Positions 36,437 through 45,193 of a stretch of 64,000 nt of DNA are shown here, in pieces. Source of the stretch: Planctomycetota bacterium (GTDB taxonomy: Bacteria > Planctomycetota > UBA1135 > UBA2386); assembly GCA_020638735.1 (NCBI GenBank), contig JACKHZ010000013.1:248001-312000 (forward strand), read 5' to 3'. Numbering within the stretch: position 1 is the stretch's first letter; each line of letters begins with the position of its first letter. Made by a program: the position numbers and the translations under genes. Below the pieces are notes generated by a model. That model saw only the letters and a list, made by a program, of their open reading frames with translations, was not told the DNA's origin and searched no databases.

Positions 36437-38851
36437 ATGCGAAATCCAACTGTTCCGCGATGGCGCTGTCTGCGCATTCTCCCGCTGCTGGCCGGCTGTG
36501 CCGCGTTCGCCCAACAGCCTTCCTGGTCACCCGATTGGGCCGTGGCAGGCCTCGGTGGCACCGTCTGGGCGCTCGCCGAATACAACGGCGAACTCTACGC
36601 CGGCGGCGAGTGGTTCGTGGCCAAAGGCGGCGTGATCCGCGGCCTCGCGCGCTTCGACGGCGTCGATTGGCAGCCGGTCGGCACCGGCGTCGACCTGGTC
36701 AACTACACGTTCCCGCCGAGCGATGTGCGTGTCGCGGCGATGACGGTCTACAACGGCGAACTCGTGTTCGCCGGCACGTTCGACCGCGTCGGCGGCCAGG
36801 CGATCAGCTACATCGCCCGCTGGAACGGCGCCGCGTTCGCGCCGCTCGGCGCCGGCCTGTCGCTGTCGTTCGACGAAGCCGACGTGCGCGCGCTGGCGGT
36901 GTTCAACAACGAGCTCTACGCCGCCGGGCAGTTCGACCTCGCGGGCGGCCAGCCCGCGGCCGGCATCGCGCGCTGGAACGGCAGTGCGTGGAGCCCGGTC
37001 GGTTCGGGGCTGCGCATGGCCGGCGGTGCCGCGGTCGGCTACCCGCGGGCGCTGCACGTGCACGGCAACGAACTGATCGCGGGTGGCGTGTTCGGGCTCG
37101 CCGGCGGACTGACGGCGAACAACATCGCGCGCTGGAACGGCACCAGCTGGTTGGCGCTCGCGCAGGGCTCGTTCGCGCCGGTGTATGCCCTCGAGACCTT
37201 CGGCACGCAGCTGATCGCAGCCGGCCAGTTCCAGATCGGCGGCTTCACCGCGTTGCCCGGCGCCTGGAACGGAACGTCGTGGAGCGCCGTCGGCAGCAAC
37301 CCGCCGGGCCTGCCGTCGGTCGCGCTGCGCACGTTCGGCAGCGCGCTGTTCGCCGACGGCGGCCAGACCGTGTGGCGCTTCGACGGCGCGACGTGGAGCA
37401 ACGTCGGCGTCGTGTCGGGCATCTACAACGGCGTGCTGACGACCAACATCCGCACACTGCAGACGGTCGGCGGCGAACTGCTCGTCGGCGGTCAGTTCAC
37501 GCGCGCCGGTTCGATCCCGAACCTGCCGCTGGTCGCATCGGCCGGCGCCGTCGCGTTCGACGGCGTGAGCACCTGGCGCACGCTCGGCACCGGCGAGGGC
37601 CTGGACCGCCGGATCGTGCGACTGTTGCCGTGGCGCGGCAGCTGGTTCGCAGCGGGCCAGTTCAGCGAGGCCGGCGGTGCCCCCGCGGTCGGGCTCGCGC
37701 GCTACGACGGCGATCGCTGGCAGCTGTTCGCGCGCGTCGATGGCGGCGTGATCTACGACGCGGCGATCCACCAGGACGGGCTGGTCGTGACCGGCAACTT
37801 CAGCAGCATCGCCGGCCAGGCGTTCCCGGGGGTCGCGCGCTACGACGGCGCCGCGTGGCACCCATTCGGCACGTTCGGCCCGCCGGGGCTGCACGCGCAC
37901 GCGGGCGAGCTCTACGCGTTCGGCGGTTCGGCGCTGACCCGGTGGAACGGCACGTCGTTCGCCGTCGTCGCGACGCCGCCGAGCGGTTCGATCGATGCGC
38001 TGCATTCGCACAGCGACGGTTCGCTGTATGCCGCCAACAACGACTCGGTCAACCATCGCGTGCTGCGTTGGACCGGCTCGCAGCTGCAGCCGATCGGAAC
38101 GGCGAACAACTCCGTGCAGGTGCTCGGCAGCTACGGCGGCGAACTGCTCGCGGGCGGACGGTTCAGCTCGATCGGCGGTGCCGCCGCGGCGCTGATCGGC
38201 AGGTGGAACGGCTCGCAGTGGAGTGCGATGCCGTCGCCGGTCAGCGGCTTCTCCGCGGATGCCTTCTGCGAGTTCGACGGCGACCTGTATGCGGGCGTCA
38301 ACGGCGATCCCCGCGGCTTCCTGCTGCGGCTGCGCAACGGCACGTGGTCCGGACTCGGCGCGGGCATCGACGGCGTGCCGAGGCTGTTGTTCGCCGATCC
38401 CGCGGTCGCGAGCGTGTTCGCCAGCGGCGACATCCTGAACGCGGGCGGTGTGCCGAGCCGCAGCCTCGCCGAGTGGCGCACGCAGCCGGACTGGCGCGAT
38501 CGCCTGCGCGGGCTCGCGGGCGCCAACGGCGAGCCGCGGTTGTCGGGGCGCGGCGCCGCACAGAGCGGTGCGACGCTGCAATGGACGATCGCCGGTCCGG
38601 TCGGCACGCTCGGCGTGCTGGCGTTCGGCTTCACCCGCGTCGACGCTCCCGCCCTCGGCGGCACCCTGGTGCCGTCGCCGGACGCGACGTTCGCGTTCGT
38701 GACCGACGCGCTCGGTTCGGCGCCCTTCGCGTTGCAGCTGCCGACGCCGACGTCGCCGGGCATCGACGTGTTCGCCCAGGCGTGGCTGCTCGATGCCAGC
38801 GGCCCGCAGGGCCTGACCGCGACGAACGCGCTGCAGTGCACGACGCGGTGA
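36437..38851 (+). CDS. secreted Kelch/propeller-like repeat protein
   Basis: 804-residue exported protein with signal peptide (RILPLLAGCAAFAQ). About 12 to 14 repeats of ~40 residues follow, each of the form GELYAGGxFxxAGGxxAxxIARWNGSxWSPVGSG (for example NELYAAGQFDLAGG, GELLAGGRFSSIGG), the pattern of propeller proteins that look like 'project report' fossil repeats in Planctomycetota. The last ~90 residues are the recurrent C-terminal domain, preceded by a linker. It lies between IS copy 1 and the sigma/kinase pair. No catalytic motif; a surface or envelope structural role is the reasonable guess. Confidence 0.7.
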   Translation: MRNPTVPRWRCLRILPLLAGCAAFAQQPSWSPDWAVAGLGGTVWALAEYNGELYAGGEWFVAKGGVIRGLARFDGVDWQPVGTGVDLVNYTFPPSDVRVAAMTVYNGELVFAGTFDRVGGQAISYIARWNGAAFAPLGAGLSLSFDEADVRALAVFNNELYAAGQFDLAGGQPAAGIARWNGSAWSPVGSGLRMAGGAAVGYPRALHVHGNELIAGGVFGLAGGLTANNIARWNGTSWLALAQGSFAPVYALETFGTQLIAAGQFQIGGFTALPGAWNGTSWSAVGSNPPGLPSVALRTFGSALFADGGQTVWRFDGATWSNVGVVSGIYNGVLTTNIRTLQTVGGELLVGGQFTRAGSIPNLPLVASAGAVAFDGVSTWRTLGTGEGLDRRIVRLLPWRGSWFAAGQFSEAGGAPAVGLARYDGDRWQLFARVDGGVIYDAAIHQDGLVVTGNFSSIAGQAFPGVARYDGAAWHPFGTFGPPGLHAHAGELYAFGGSALTRWNGTSFAVVATPPSGSIDALHSHSDGSLYAANNDSVNHRVLRWTGSQLQPIGTANNSVQVLGSYGGELLAGGRFSSIGGAAAALIGRWNGSQWSAMPSPVSGFSADAFCEFDGDLYAGVNGDPRGFLLRLRNGTWSGLGAGIDGVPRLLFADPAVASVFASGDILNAGGVPSRSLAEWRTQPDWRDRLRGLAGANGEPRLSGRGAAQSGATLQWTIAGPVGTLGVLAFGFTRVDAPALGGTLVPSPDATFAFVTDALGSAPFALQLPTPTSPGIDVFAQAWLLDASGPQGLTATNALQCTTR

Positions 38852-38932
38852 ATGCGCGCGCGATCCGCCGCGGCGTCGTCGCGCCGGCGCCCGGGCAGCC
38901 CGCCCGGTGGCGCGCTGCGTGCCGCGAGCATG

Positions 38933-38961
38933 CTGCCGACGTCCGCGTGCTCGCCTACATT
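38933..38961 (+). promoter_or_regulatory. possible promoter for the sigma/kinase pair
   Basis: CTGCCG (38933-38938), 17-base spacer, TACATT (38956-38961), about 37 bases upstream of the sigma-factor ATG. Resembles a sigma-70 type site; not tested. Confidence 0.3.
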
Positions 38962-38997
38962 GCTGCCGCGCCGGCGCCCTGTCCCGGCCGACACGCG

Positions 38998-39567
38998 ATG
39001 ACCGAACCCCGGCGGGATCCGCAGCACACCGAGGCGAACGCCACCGCCGCGCGGGATCTGGCCGTCGCCGCGCTCTACGGCGAGATCCGCCGCATCGCGC
39101 GGAACCTGATGCGCGAGGAGCGCAGCAACCACACGCTCGCGCCGACCGCGCTCGCGAACGAGGCGTGGCTGCGGCTGTTCGGCGACGGGCCGTTGACGTT
39201 CGCCAACGATGGCGAGTTCCTCGCCGCCGCCGTCAGCGCGCTGCGCCGCGTGCTCGTGGAGCACGGTCGCCGCCGCGCGGCGCACAAGCGCGGCGGTGGC
39301 CGCATCGAGCCGCTGCTGCAACCGGACCAGGTGCATGCGCCGGTGGCCGACGAGCGCCTGCTCGCGCTCGAGGAGGCGCTAACCCAGCTCGCGGAGTTCG
39401 ATCCCGGCAAGGCGAAGCTGGTCGAACTGCGGTTCTTCGGCGGCATGTCGGTCGACGAGGCGGCGCGCGTGCTCGGACTGTCGCCGCGCACGGTGGCGCG
39501 CGACTGGCGTGTGGCGCAGGCGTTCCTGAATGCGCGCCTGAGGGGCTCGGATGACCTGGACGACTGA
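38998..39567 (+). CDS. ECF sigma factor (PF07638 type)
   Basis: 189 residues, the short ECF-sigma type common in Planctomycetota. Region 2 appears as IRRIARNLMREERSNHTLAPTALANEAW and region 4 as ELRFFGGMSVDEAARVLGLSPRTVARDW. The gene overlaps the kinase gene by 17 bases. In this family the sigma and a downstream kinase usually form one unit, the kinase side being membrane anchored and sensing outside signals; the regulon cannot be read from this window. Confidence 0.85.
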   Translation: MTEPRRDPQHTEANATAARDLAVAALYGEIRRIARNLMREERSNHTLAPTALANEAWLRLFGDGPLTFANDGEFLAAAVSALRRVLVEHGRRRAAHKRGGGRIEPLLQPDQVHAPVADERLLALEEALTQLAEFDPGKAKLVELRFFGGMSVDEAARVLGLSPRTVARDWRVAQAFLNARLRGSDDLDD

Positions 39568-42223
39568 ACGCTGGGCGCAGATCGAGCGGATGTTCCTCGC
39601 GGTCTCGGACGAGCCTCCCGCGCGGCGCACGGCATTGCTGCGCGAACGCTGCGGCGACGACGAACGGTTGCGCATCGAAGTCGAGCGCATGCTGGCGGCC
39701 GATGCCGCCGGCCCGGACGGGTTCATCGAACGCGGCGTCGCGTCGCTGTGGCTCGGCGACGACCCGCTGCTCGGGACCTGCGTCGGTGCGTTCGAACTGC
39801 GCGAGCGCATCGCCGATGGGGGCATGGGCACCGTCTATCGCGCCCGCCGCACCGGCGTCGACTTCGATCAGGAAGTCGCGGTCAAGGTGTTGCGCCTCGG
39901 ACTCGAGACGCCGGCGATGCGCGGGCGATTCGTGCGCGAGCGGCAGACGCTCGCACGGCTCGTGCACCCGAACGTCGCCCGTCTGCTCGATGGCGGCACC
40001 ACGGGCCAGGGCGTGCCCTACATCGTCATGGAATACGTCGACGGCGTCGCGATCGATCGCTTCGCCGCCGCCCACGAACTGACCCTGCGGGCGCGCCTGC
40101 AGCTGTTCGCGGTCGTGTGCCACGCGGTGCAGTTCGCGCACCAGAACCTCGTCGTGCATCTCGACCTGAAGCCCGGCAACATCCTCGTCGACGGCCGCGG
40201 CACGCCGAAGCTGCTCGACTTCGGCGTCGCCGGCCTCGTCGACGACCTCGCGTCGGAACCGGCCGACGGCGCGCTCGGCGCGGCTGCGGTCGCGCGCCCG
40301 ATGACGCCCGAGTACGCGAGCCCCGAGCAGCGTCGCGGCGACCGCGTCGGCACCGCGGCGGACGTGTACGCGCTGGGCGCCGTGCTGTTCGAACTGCTGA
40401 CCGGTCTCCGTCCCGATGCGCGCGGCGCGAACGCACCGCTGATCGCGAGCGACGCGTTCGATGCGCGCGTGCCAGGCGTCGGCGCGACGGCCGCTGCGCG
40501 CGCCCGGGTCCGCAGCAGCCGGCCGCACCGCCTGCTGCGCGCGCTGCGCGGCGATCTCGATGCGATCGTCGCCCGCGCGACCGCGGTCGATGCGACCCAG
40601 CGCTACGGATCGTGTGCGGCGCTCGCCGACGACGTCGAACGCCACCTGCGCGGCTTCCCGGTCGAGGCGAACCCGGGCGGCTGGTCGCGGCGGCTGACGA
40701 AGTTCGTCCGCCGTCACGCGCTGTCGGTGGCGGTGGCCGCCGTCGCGGTGCTGTCGCTGCTCATGGGCATCGTCGCGACGGCGCACCTGGCCGCGATCGC
40801 GCGCGATCAGCGCGACGACGCGGCAGCGGCGCGCGAGCACGCCGAGCAGGCTGCCGGGCACGCACGTATCGAGGCGACCTCGAGCCGGATGATCGCGGAG
40901 TTCCTGGCGGACTCGCTGCTGTCGTCGGGCGCGCTCGCGGACCAGGCCGAACGCACGCGCATGCTGGCGACCATCGACCGTCGCGCCGAGCAAGCGCGGC
41001 GCCAGCACGCGGACAACCCGCATCTGCGCGCGAATCTGCTCGATGCGCTCGGCAGCGCATGCGCTCGGCTCGACGCGTTCGCGGCGGCCGAGACGCTGCT
41101 GGGCGAGGCCGCGGCGCTGCGCGAGCGCGAGTTCGGCGAACACAGCCTCGAGACCGCGCTGAGCCGCAGCTCGGTCGGCCAGCTCCGCTACCGGCAAGGT
41201 CGCTTCGCCGAAGCCGCGGAACTGCTCGGCGAGGCCTATCGCCTGCACTGCGAATGTGCCCCCGACGTGCACACCGACGTCGCGCAGGCCGCCAACGACC
41301 TCGCCGCTGCCGAACGTGCGCTGGGCAACATCGCGCGCGCGCGCGAGCTGCACGAGCACGCGCTCGCGCTGCGGCGCGCGAGCGGCGATCCGGTGCTGGT
41401 GGCCGAGAGCCTCAACAACCTGGCGGCGATCGCGCCCGACCGCGCCACGGCGATCGCGCAGCTCGCCGAGGCGCTGCGACTGCGCACCGAGGTGCTCGGC
41501 CCGGATCACCCGCTGACGCTGCAGTGCGAAGTCAACTTCGGCGTGCTGAACCTGAACGCCGGCGACTACGAGGCGGCGCGCACGCACTTGGCCCGCGCGG
41601 TGGAGCGCAGCCAGGCGCTGGCGACGCTCGGCATCGATGCGAGGGCCGTCGCGCTGCGTTCCCTCGCGTTCGCGGAGCTGCAGCTCGACCACGTCGACGC
41701 GGCCGCGGCCGCGATCGCCGCGGCGATCGACATCGAGCGCGAGCGCTTCGGTGCCGATCACGTGCGCGTCGCGGCGGCCCTCGAGATCCGCGCGCTGGTC
41801 GAAGAACGGCAGCACGCCGCCGCCGCTGCCGTCGCGACCTGGCGCGAGGTGGTGCGCGTGCGCACGGTCGCGCTGTCGCCGAGCGCAATCCCGACGCTGC
41901 TGGCGCGCCAGAGCCTCGGCAACGCGCTGGTGCGCGCCGGCGAGCCGGCCGAGGCGACGAGACTGCTCGTGGACGTGGTCGCGGCGCTCGATCGGCTTGG
42001 CCCGCGCGCTGTGCGCGAGGCTGCCGAGGCGCGCGTGTCGTGGGCGCTCGCACGCGAGGCCGACGGCGATCTCGACGGCGCCGAACGGCTGTTGCGCGAA
42101 GCGGCTGCTGCCCTGCCCGCCAGCGACGGCGCCGCCTGGGCCGCGGCCATCCGGGAGCACCAGCGCGCGTTCGGTCGGCGCCACGATCGCGCCGTCGACG
42201 AGGCCGGCGCGCATCGCCGGTGA
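39551..42223 (+). CDS. membrane Ser/Thr protein kinase with TPR-like domain
   Basis: 890 residues. Kinase domain at about 75-370: IADGGMGTVYRARR (Gly loop), VAVKVLRLGL (Lys), VVHLDLKPGNILV (catalytic loop), KLLDFGVAG (DFG) and MTPEYASPEQ. The catalytic-loop Arg is Leu (HLDLKP rather than HRDLKP), so it is a non-RD kinase. A membrane helix follows (SVAVAAVAVLSLLMGIVATA), then ~440 extracytoplasmic residues of TPR-like helical repeats (VLGPDHPLTLQCEVNFGVLNL, ADHVRVAAALEIRAL). Overlaps the sigma gene; a sigma-controlling or sigma-partner kinase is the natural reading. Confidence 0.88.
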   Translation: MTWTTERWAQIERMFLAVSDEPPARRTALLRERCGDDERLRIEVERMLAADAAGPDGFIERGVASLWLGDDPLLGTCVGAFELRERIADGGMGTVYRARRTGVDFDQEVAVKVLRLGLETPAMRGRFVRERQTLARLVHPNVARLLDGGTTGQGVPYIVMEYVDGVAIDRFAAAHELTLRARLQLFAVVCHAVQFAHQNLVVHLDLKPGNILVDGRGTPKLLDFGVAGLVDDLASEPADGALGAAAVARPMTPEYASPEQRRGDRVGTAADVYALGAVLFELLTGLRPDARGANAPLIASDAFDARVPGVGATAAARARVRSSRPHRLLRALRGDLDAIVARATAVDATQRYGSCAALADDVERHLRGFPVEANPGGWSRRLTKFVRRHALSVAVAAVAVLSLLMGIVATAHLAAIARDQRDDAAAAREHAEQAAGHARIEATSSRMIAEFLADSLLSSGALADQAERTRMLATIDRRAEQARRQHADNPHLRANLLDALGSACARLDAFAAAETLLGEAAALREREFGEHSLETALSRSSVGQLRYRQGRFAEAAELLGEAYRLHCECAPDVHTDVAQAANDLAAAERALGNIARARELHEHALALRRASGDPVLVAESLNNLAAIAPDRATAIAQLAEALRLRTEVLGPDHPLTLQCEVNFGVLNLNAGDYEAARTHLARAVERSQALATLGIDARAVALRSLAFAELQLDHVDAAAAAIAAAIDIERERFGADHVRVAAALEIRALVEERQHAAAAAVATWREVVRVRTVALSPSAIPTLLARQSLGNALVRAGEPAEATRLLVDVVAALDRLGPRAVREAAEARVSWALAREADGDLDGAERLLREAAAALPASDGAAWAAAIREHQRAFGRRHDRAVDEAGAHRR

Positions 42224-42469
42224 CACGCCGCGAGTGTCGCCGCATCGCACTTCGCTCGGCGTCGATGGCGGTATTCGGCCCGACGGCTGCTGGTCCGCCT
42301 GCAAAGGGCGTTGTGCCCGATTTGGCCGTCGCGACCCGGGCGAACGACCTCACCGGCGCGACGTGCCTCGCGTTGGCGCGACGACCGAGTTGCCCCGGCA
42401 ACGAGCCGGCGGCAACGAGCCCGCGGGAACGCGCTCGCGCGCGCACTGCGGCGCGTGCATCCTCGCGCC

Positions 42470-43366
42470 ATGCGCATGCACATGCTGATCGGTCTCGCCG
42501 CGAGCGGCTTCGCTGGCCTCGCCGCGCAAACGCCGGCGACGAGCGCGCCGACGGAGTCGGTTGCCGCGTGGAGCCGGTTCACCGCCGAGTCCGCGCCGCT
42601 GCCGAGCACAGCGGAGCTGCCGGCGTTGCTCGATCGGCTGACGGCGCTGCTCGCCAATCCCGACCCGGCGCTGCGCGACGACGTCGCCTACACGCTGTTG
42701 TCGAAGTGGCTGCGCGCGCCGCACCTCGTCAGCGACGAGCAGTGTCGCGCGCTCGTCGGCACGTGGTCGGCGAGGCTCACGGCCGGCGTCGGCGAACGCG
42801 ACACCGATGCGGTCTGCGGCCGCTCGTTCGCCGCGCTGAGCCTCGCGCTGCTCGCGGCGCGCGACCTCGATGCACCGTTCCTCGATCGCGCGGCGTTCGA
42901 CGCGTTGTTGGCCGCGGCGCTCGACTACTTCGCCGCCGAACGCGACGTGCGCGGGCTCGACGCGCGGCTCGGCTGGGTGCATTCGGTCGCGCACACGGCC
43001 GACCTGCTGACGTTCCTCGCGCGCAGCCCGCAGCTGTCGGTGCCGCAGCAGGCGGCGCTGCTCGCTGCGATCTCGGCGAAGCTCGCCACTGTCGAGGTGC
43101 CGCTGGTCGCCGGTGAGGACGAGCGCATCGCGCGCGCGATCCTGTCCGTGTGCGCGCGCGACGACTTCGCGCGCGGCGCGTTCGCGGCGTGGCTCGCGGC
43201 GCTGTGCCGCGAACGCTATCGCGGCGAGCCGCTCGTCGAGCTGGCGCGTCGCGAGAACCGGAAGCACGTGCTGGTGTCGTTGTTCGCGCTGCTGTCGCTC
43301 GACGAGCGCACGGCGCCGTCGCTGGCGACCGCGCGCGACGAACTGCGCCGCGCGCTCGGCGGCTGA
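42470..43366 (+). CDS. exported DUF2785 protein
   Basis: 298 residues with signal peptide (GLAASGFAGLAAQ). The helical core matches DUF2785: DVAYTLLSKWLRAPHLVSD, RSFAALSLALLAARD, and LDYFAAERDVRGLDARLGWVHSVAHTAD-type segment (the WVHSVAH motif is distinctive). Function of the family is unknown. The next gene (43384) begins 17 bases after the stop, so the two may be co-transcribed. Confidence 0.75.
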   Translation: MRMHMLIGLAASGFAGLAAQTPATSAPTESVAAWSRFTAESAPLPSTAELPALLDRLTALLANPDPALRDDVAYTLLSKWLRAPHLVSDEQCRALVGTWSARLTAGVGERDTDAVCGRSFAALSLALLAARDLDAPFLDRAAFDALLAAALDYFAAERDVRGLDARLGWVHSVAHTADLLTFLARSPQLSVPQQAALLAAISAKLATVEVPLVAGEDERIARAILSVCARDDFARGAFAAWLAALCRERYRGEPLVELARRENRKHVLVSLFALLSLDERTAPSLATARDELRRALGG

Positions 43367-43383
43367 TGCCGCGGTGTGGCATC

Positions 43384-43977
43384 ATGGCGCGCATGTCGAA
43401 CGCCCCTCGTGTTCCATCGCCGCTGGTCCTCGCCGCGGCCACCGCCGTGCTGGGCGCGCTGCCGGCCCAGGCACCGAATCCGCAGCGCGTCGCATTCGTC
43501 GCGGTCGGTTCGGTGCCCGCCGCACGCGCGCTCGCGTTCGAGCAGTTCTTCGCGCAGCGGTTCGCGACCGTGCGGCGCGTCGGCGCCGAGCAGATCGCGA
43601 CCGCGGACCTCGCCGACATCGACGTCGTCGTGCTCGACTGGCCGCAAGCCGACGGCGTCAGCAAGTGGATGGGCGACCGTTCGCTGCCGGTGGTGGCGCC
43701 GCTCGGCGAACGCGCCCTGTGGCGCACGCCGACGGTGCTGCTCGGCAGCGCCGGACTGAATCTCGCGGTCGCGTGGGACGTGCGCGGCGGCGCGGGTTGA
43801 ACGTGCCTCGCACCCTTCGCGTACGGGCTACGCGAACACGAGATCTTCCGAACGCCGAAGCCGATCGACCGGACCGGCATGATCGAGGAGCCGAGCGGTG
43901 CGTGGGCCGGATACGTGCCGGGCAAGCCGGCGACGTTGTCGTTCCTGCCGCTCGCGCGCGCGGGCGAAGGGAGGGGG
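43384..43977 (+). CDS. candidate selenoprotein (in-frame UGA 43798), 3' end removed by IS copy 2
   Basis: Conventionally 138 codons ending at TGA 43798-43800. The same frame continues for 59 codons after the TGA with protein-like sequence (CLAPFAYGLREHEIFRTPKPIDR, then VPGKPATLSFLPLA) until the element starts at 43974-43978. The TGA stands in GGAG-[UGA]-TCLAPF, i.e. a U-x-C redox-like motif (a CTC motif if it were Cys). A perfect 8-bp stem lies 15 bases after the UGA. Upstream part: signal peptide-like leader and an alpha/beta Rossmann-like region (VAFVAVGSVPAARAL, DIDVVVLDWPQ). No named family recognised. The C-terminus is missing here because of the element. Confidence 0.65.
43816..43836 (+). 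promoter_or_regulatory. candidate bSECIS hairpin after UGA 43798
   Basis: TTCGCGTA, loop CGGGC, TACGCGAA: perfect 8-bp stem whose loop lies 24-28 bases after the UGA and contains G residues, as expected for a bacterial SECIS. The stem is part of the coding frame, so its conservation is meaningful. Confidence 0.55.
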
Positions 43978-45193
43978 ATAGGTCGTCCAAGCTGCAGTCC
44001 GGCCCACCCGAACCGCACGACCGCGTCGATCCACGATCCTTCGCCCCCCGTCGACCCGCCTTCGGACCCCGCCCAACCCGGGCACTCTTGCCGAAATCCC
44101 CCTTCCAGCCAACACCCCGCCCCCGCCGCGACCCTTCGCCCGTGGCCTCCGCTCCCTCACCTCACGCGCCCCACCACTCCGGCCCTCCCGGCGGCGCCCG
44201 CGCCGGCGCTACTTGCGCCACCTCACACGGCAACCCCATCGCCCGCAGCACCTTCTCGATCGCATCCGGCGCGGTGATCGCCGCCAGCAGCCGACGCACG
44301 CCGCCGCAATGCGGACAGACGAGCACGTCGATCGCGAACACCCGCCGCAGCAGTTCCGCCCACGGATAGCGGCGACGACGCATCGTCGCGCAACCCGGCC
44401 GACCGCCGTTCGGTGCATGCGGGACCGTTCTGCGTCTCAGGCGCAACGCGAGCACCGCCTGCACGGCCCGCTGCTCCGGCACCGCATCGACGCCTTCGTC
44501 CGCCACCGCCTCTACCTCATCCACCCGAGGCACAACCCGCGAACGCAACCCCGCCGCCGGCGCCAACACGCCGTGATACGTCACCAGGTGCCGCCGCGGC
44601 GGCGGTACCAATGCCAGCAGCCGCTCGATCAGCACCTCCGGCTCCATCACGACGTGTGTCGAACCGTCCTTCCACCGCCGCTTCAGCGAGTACGCCACCC
44701 GCCCATCCGGCAGCAGTGACAACCGCGACTCCGCGATCGCCGCACGACCCGCGTAGCGCAGCAGGTGCTCCAATCGCTTGCGATCCCCCGCCGCGACACG
44801 CACCCCGGCGTGCAGCGAGAAGCCGTCGTGATCCGCGCACAGCGGGCCCTTCACGAACGGTTCCGCACGCGTGCCGCGACCGACCCGCACGTCGATCTGC
44901 CCGGCGCGTTCACCCAGCGCGGCGCGACCCGTCACCGCACCCGATGCCAGCGTCAGCATCGTCTGCTGCTCGCCATCGACGACCTCGCTCGCATCCGCCG
45001 CATCGCCTTCGTCCCACCACTTGCCCGCCTTCTTCAGCTCCCTCGTCACACGCGCGCCGATGCGCCGCACCTGTGCTGCCACGTCCGCGTCGGTCAGCCC
45101 TTCGTGCTCGTGCCACGCGACCTCCCCGCGGCCGGGCTGCCAGGAGTACACACCGTCGAGCCACACCACATGGAAGTGCACGTTCAGCCGCAG
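43974..45193 (-). mobile_element. IS91-family element copy 2 (5'-truncated, 1.2 kb)
   Basis: Right end is the shared GGGGATAGGTCGTCC terminus; the left boundary at about 45193 falls inside the transposase, where identity to copy 4 stops. Nearly identical to copy 3 across their overlap (only scattered substitutions), so these two insertions are recent. Confidence 0.88.
44162..45193 (-). pseudogene. IS91-family transposase, N-terminus missing (copy 2)
   Basis: Rolling-circle transposase (HUH type) on the minus strand: [16 protein letters not shown] is the HUH motif, LLRYAGRAAIAESRLSLL the likely catalytic-Tyr region, followed by GRVAYSLKRRWKDGSTH, RRRRYPWAELLRRVFAIDV and the CPHCGG zinc knuckle. 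The N-terminal zinc-binding domain (seen in copy 4) is missing, so this copy is probably inactive alone. The open frame runs on into the adjoining broken gene, creating an accidental fusion. Confidence 0.85.

Noticed and set aside
36527..38581. Very long open frame antisense to the Kelch-like gene
   Set aside because: Arg/Ala-rich with no domain signs; it mirrors a gene with a clear signal peptide and repeats, so it is a GC artefact.
36437..38851. CRISPR-like repeat structure in the Kelch-like gene
   Set aside because: The periodicity is at protein level (~40 residues) with variable DNA and no spacers; it is a coding repeat.
39233..42304. 1023-codon open frame antisense to the kinase
   Set aside because: No motifs, and the opposite strand has a textbook kinase with membrane helix and TPR domain.
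43798..43800. Plain stop of a 138-codon gene
   Set aside because: Possible, but in-frame continuation, the U-x-C context and the spaced perfect hairpin make a Sec codon the better reading; kept as a graded claim, not a certainty.
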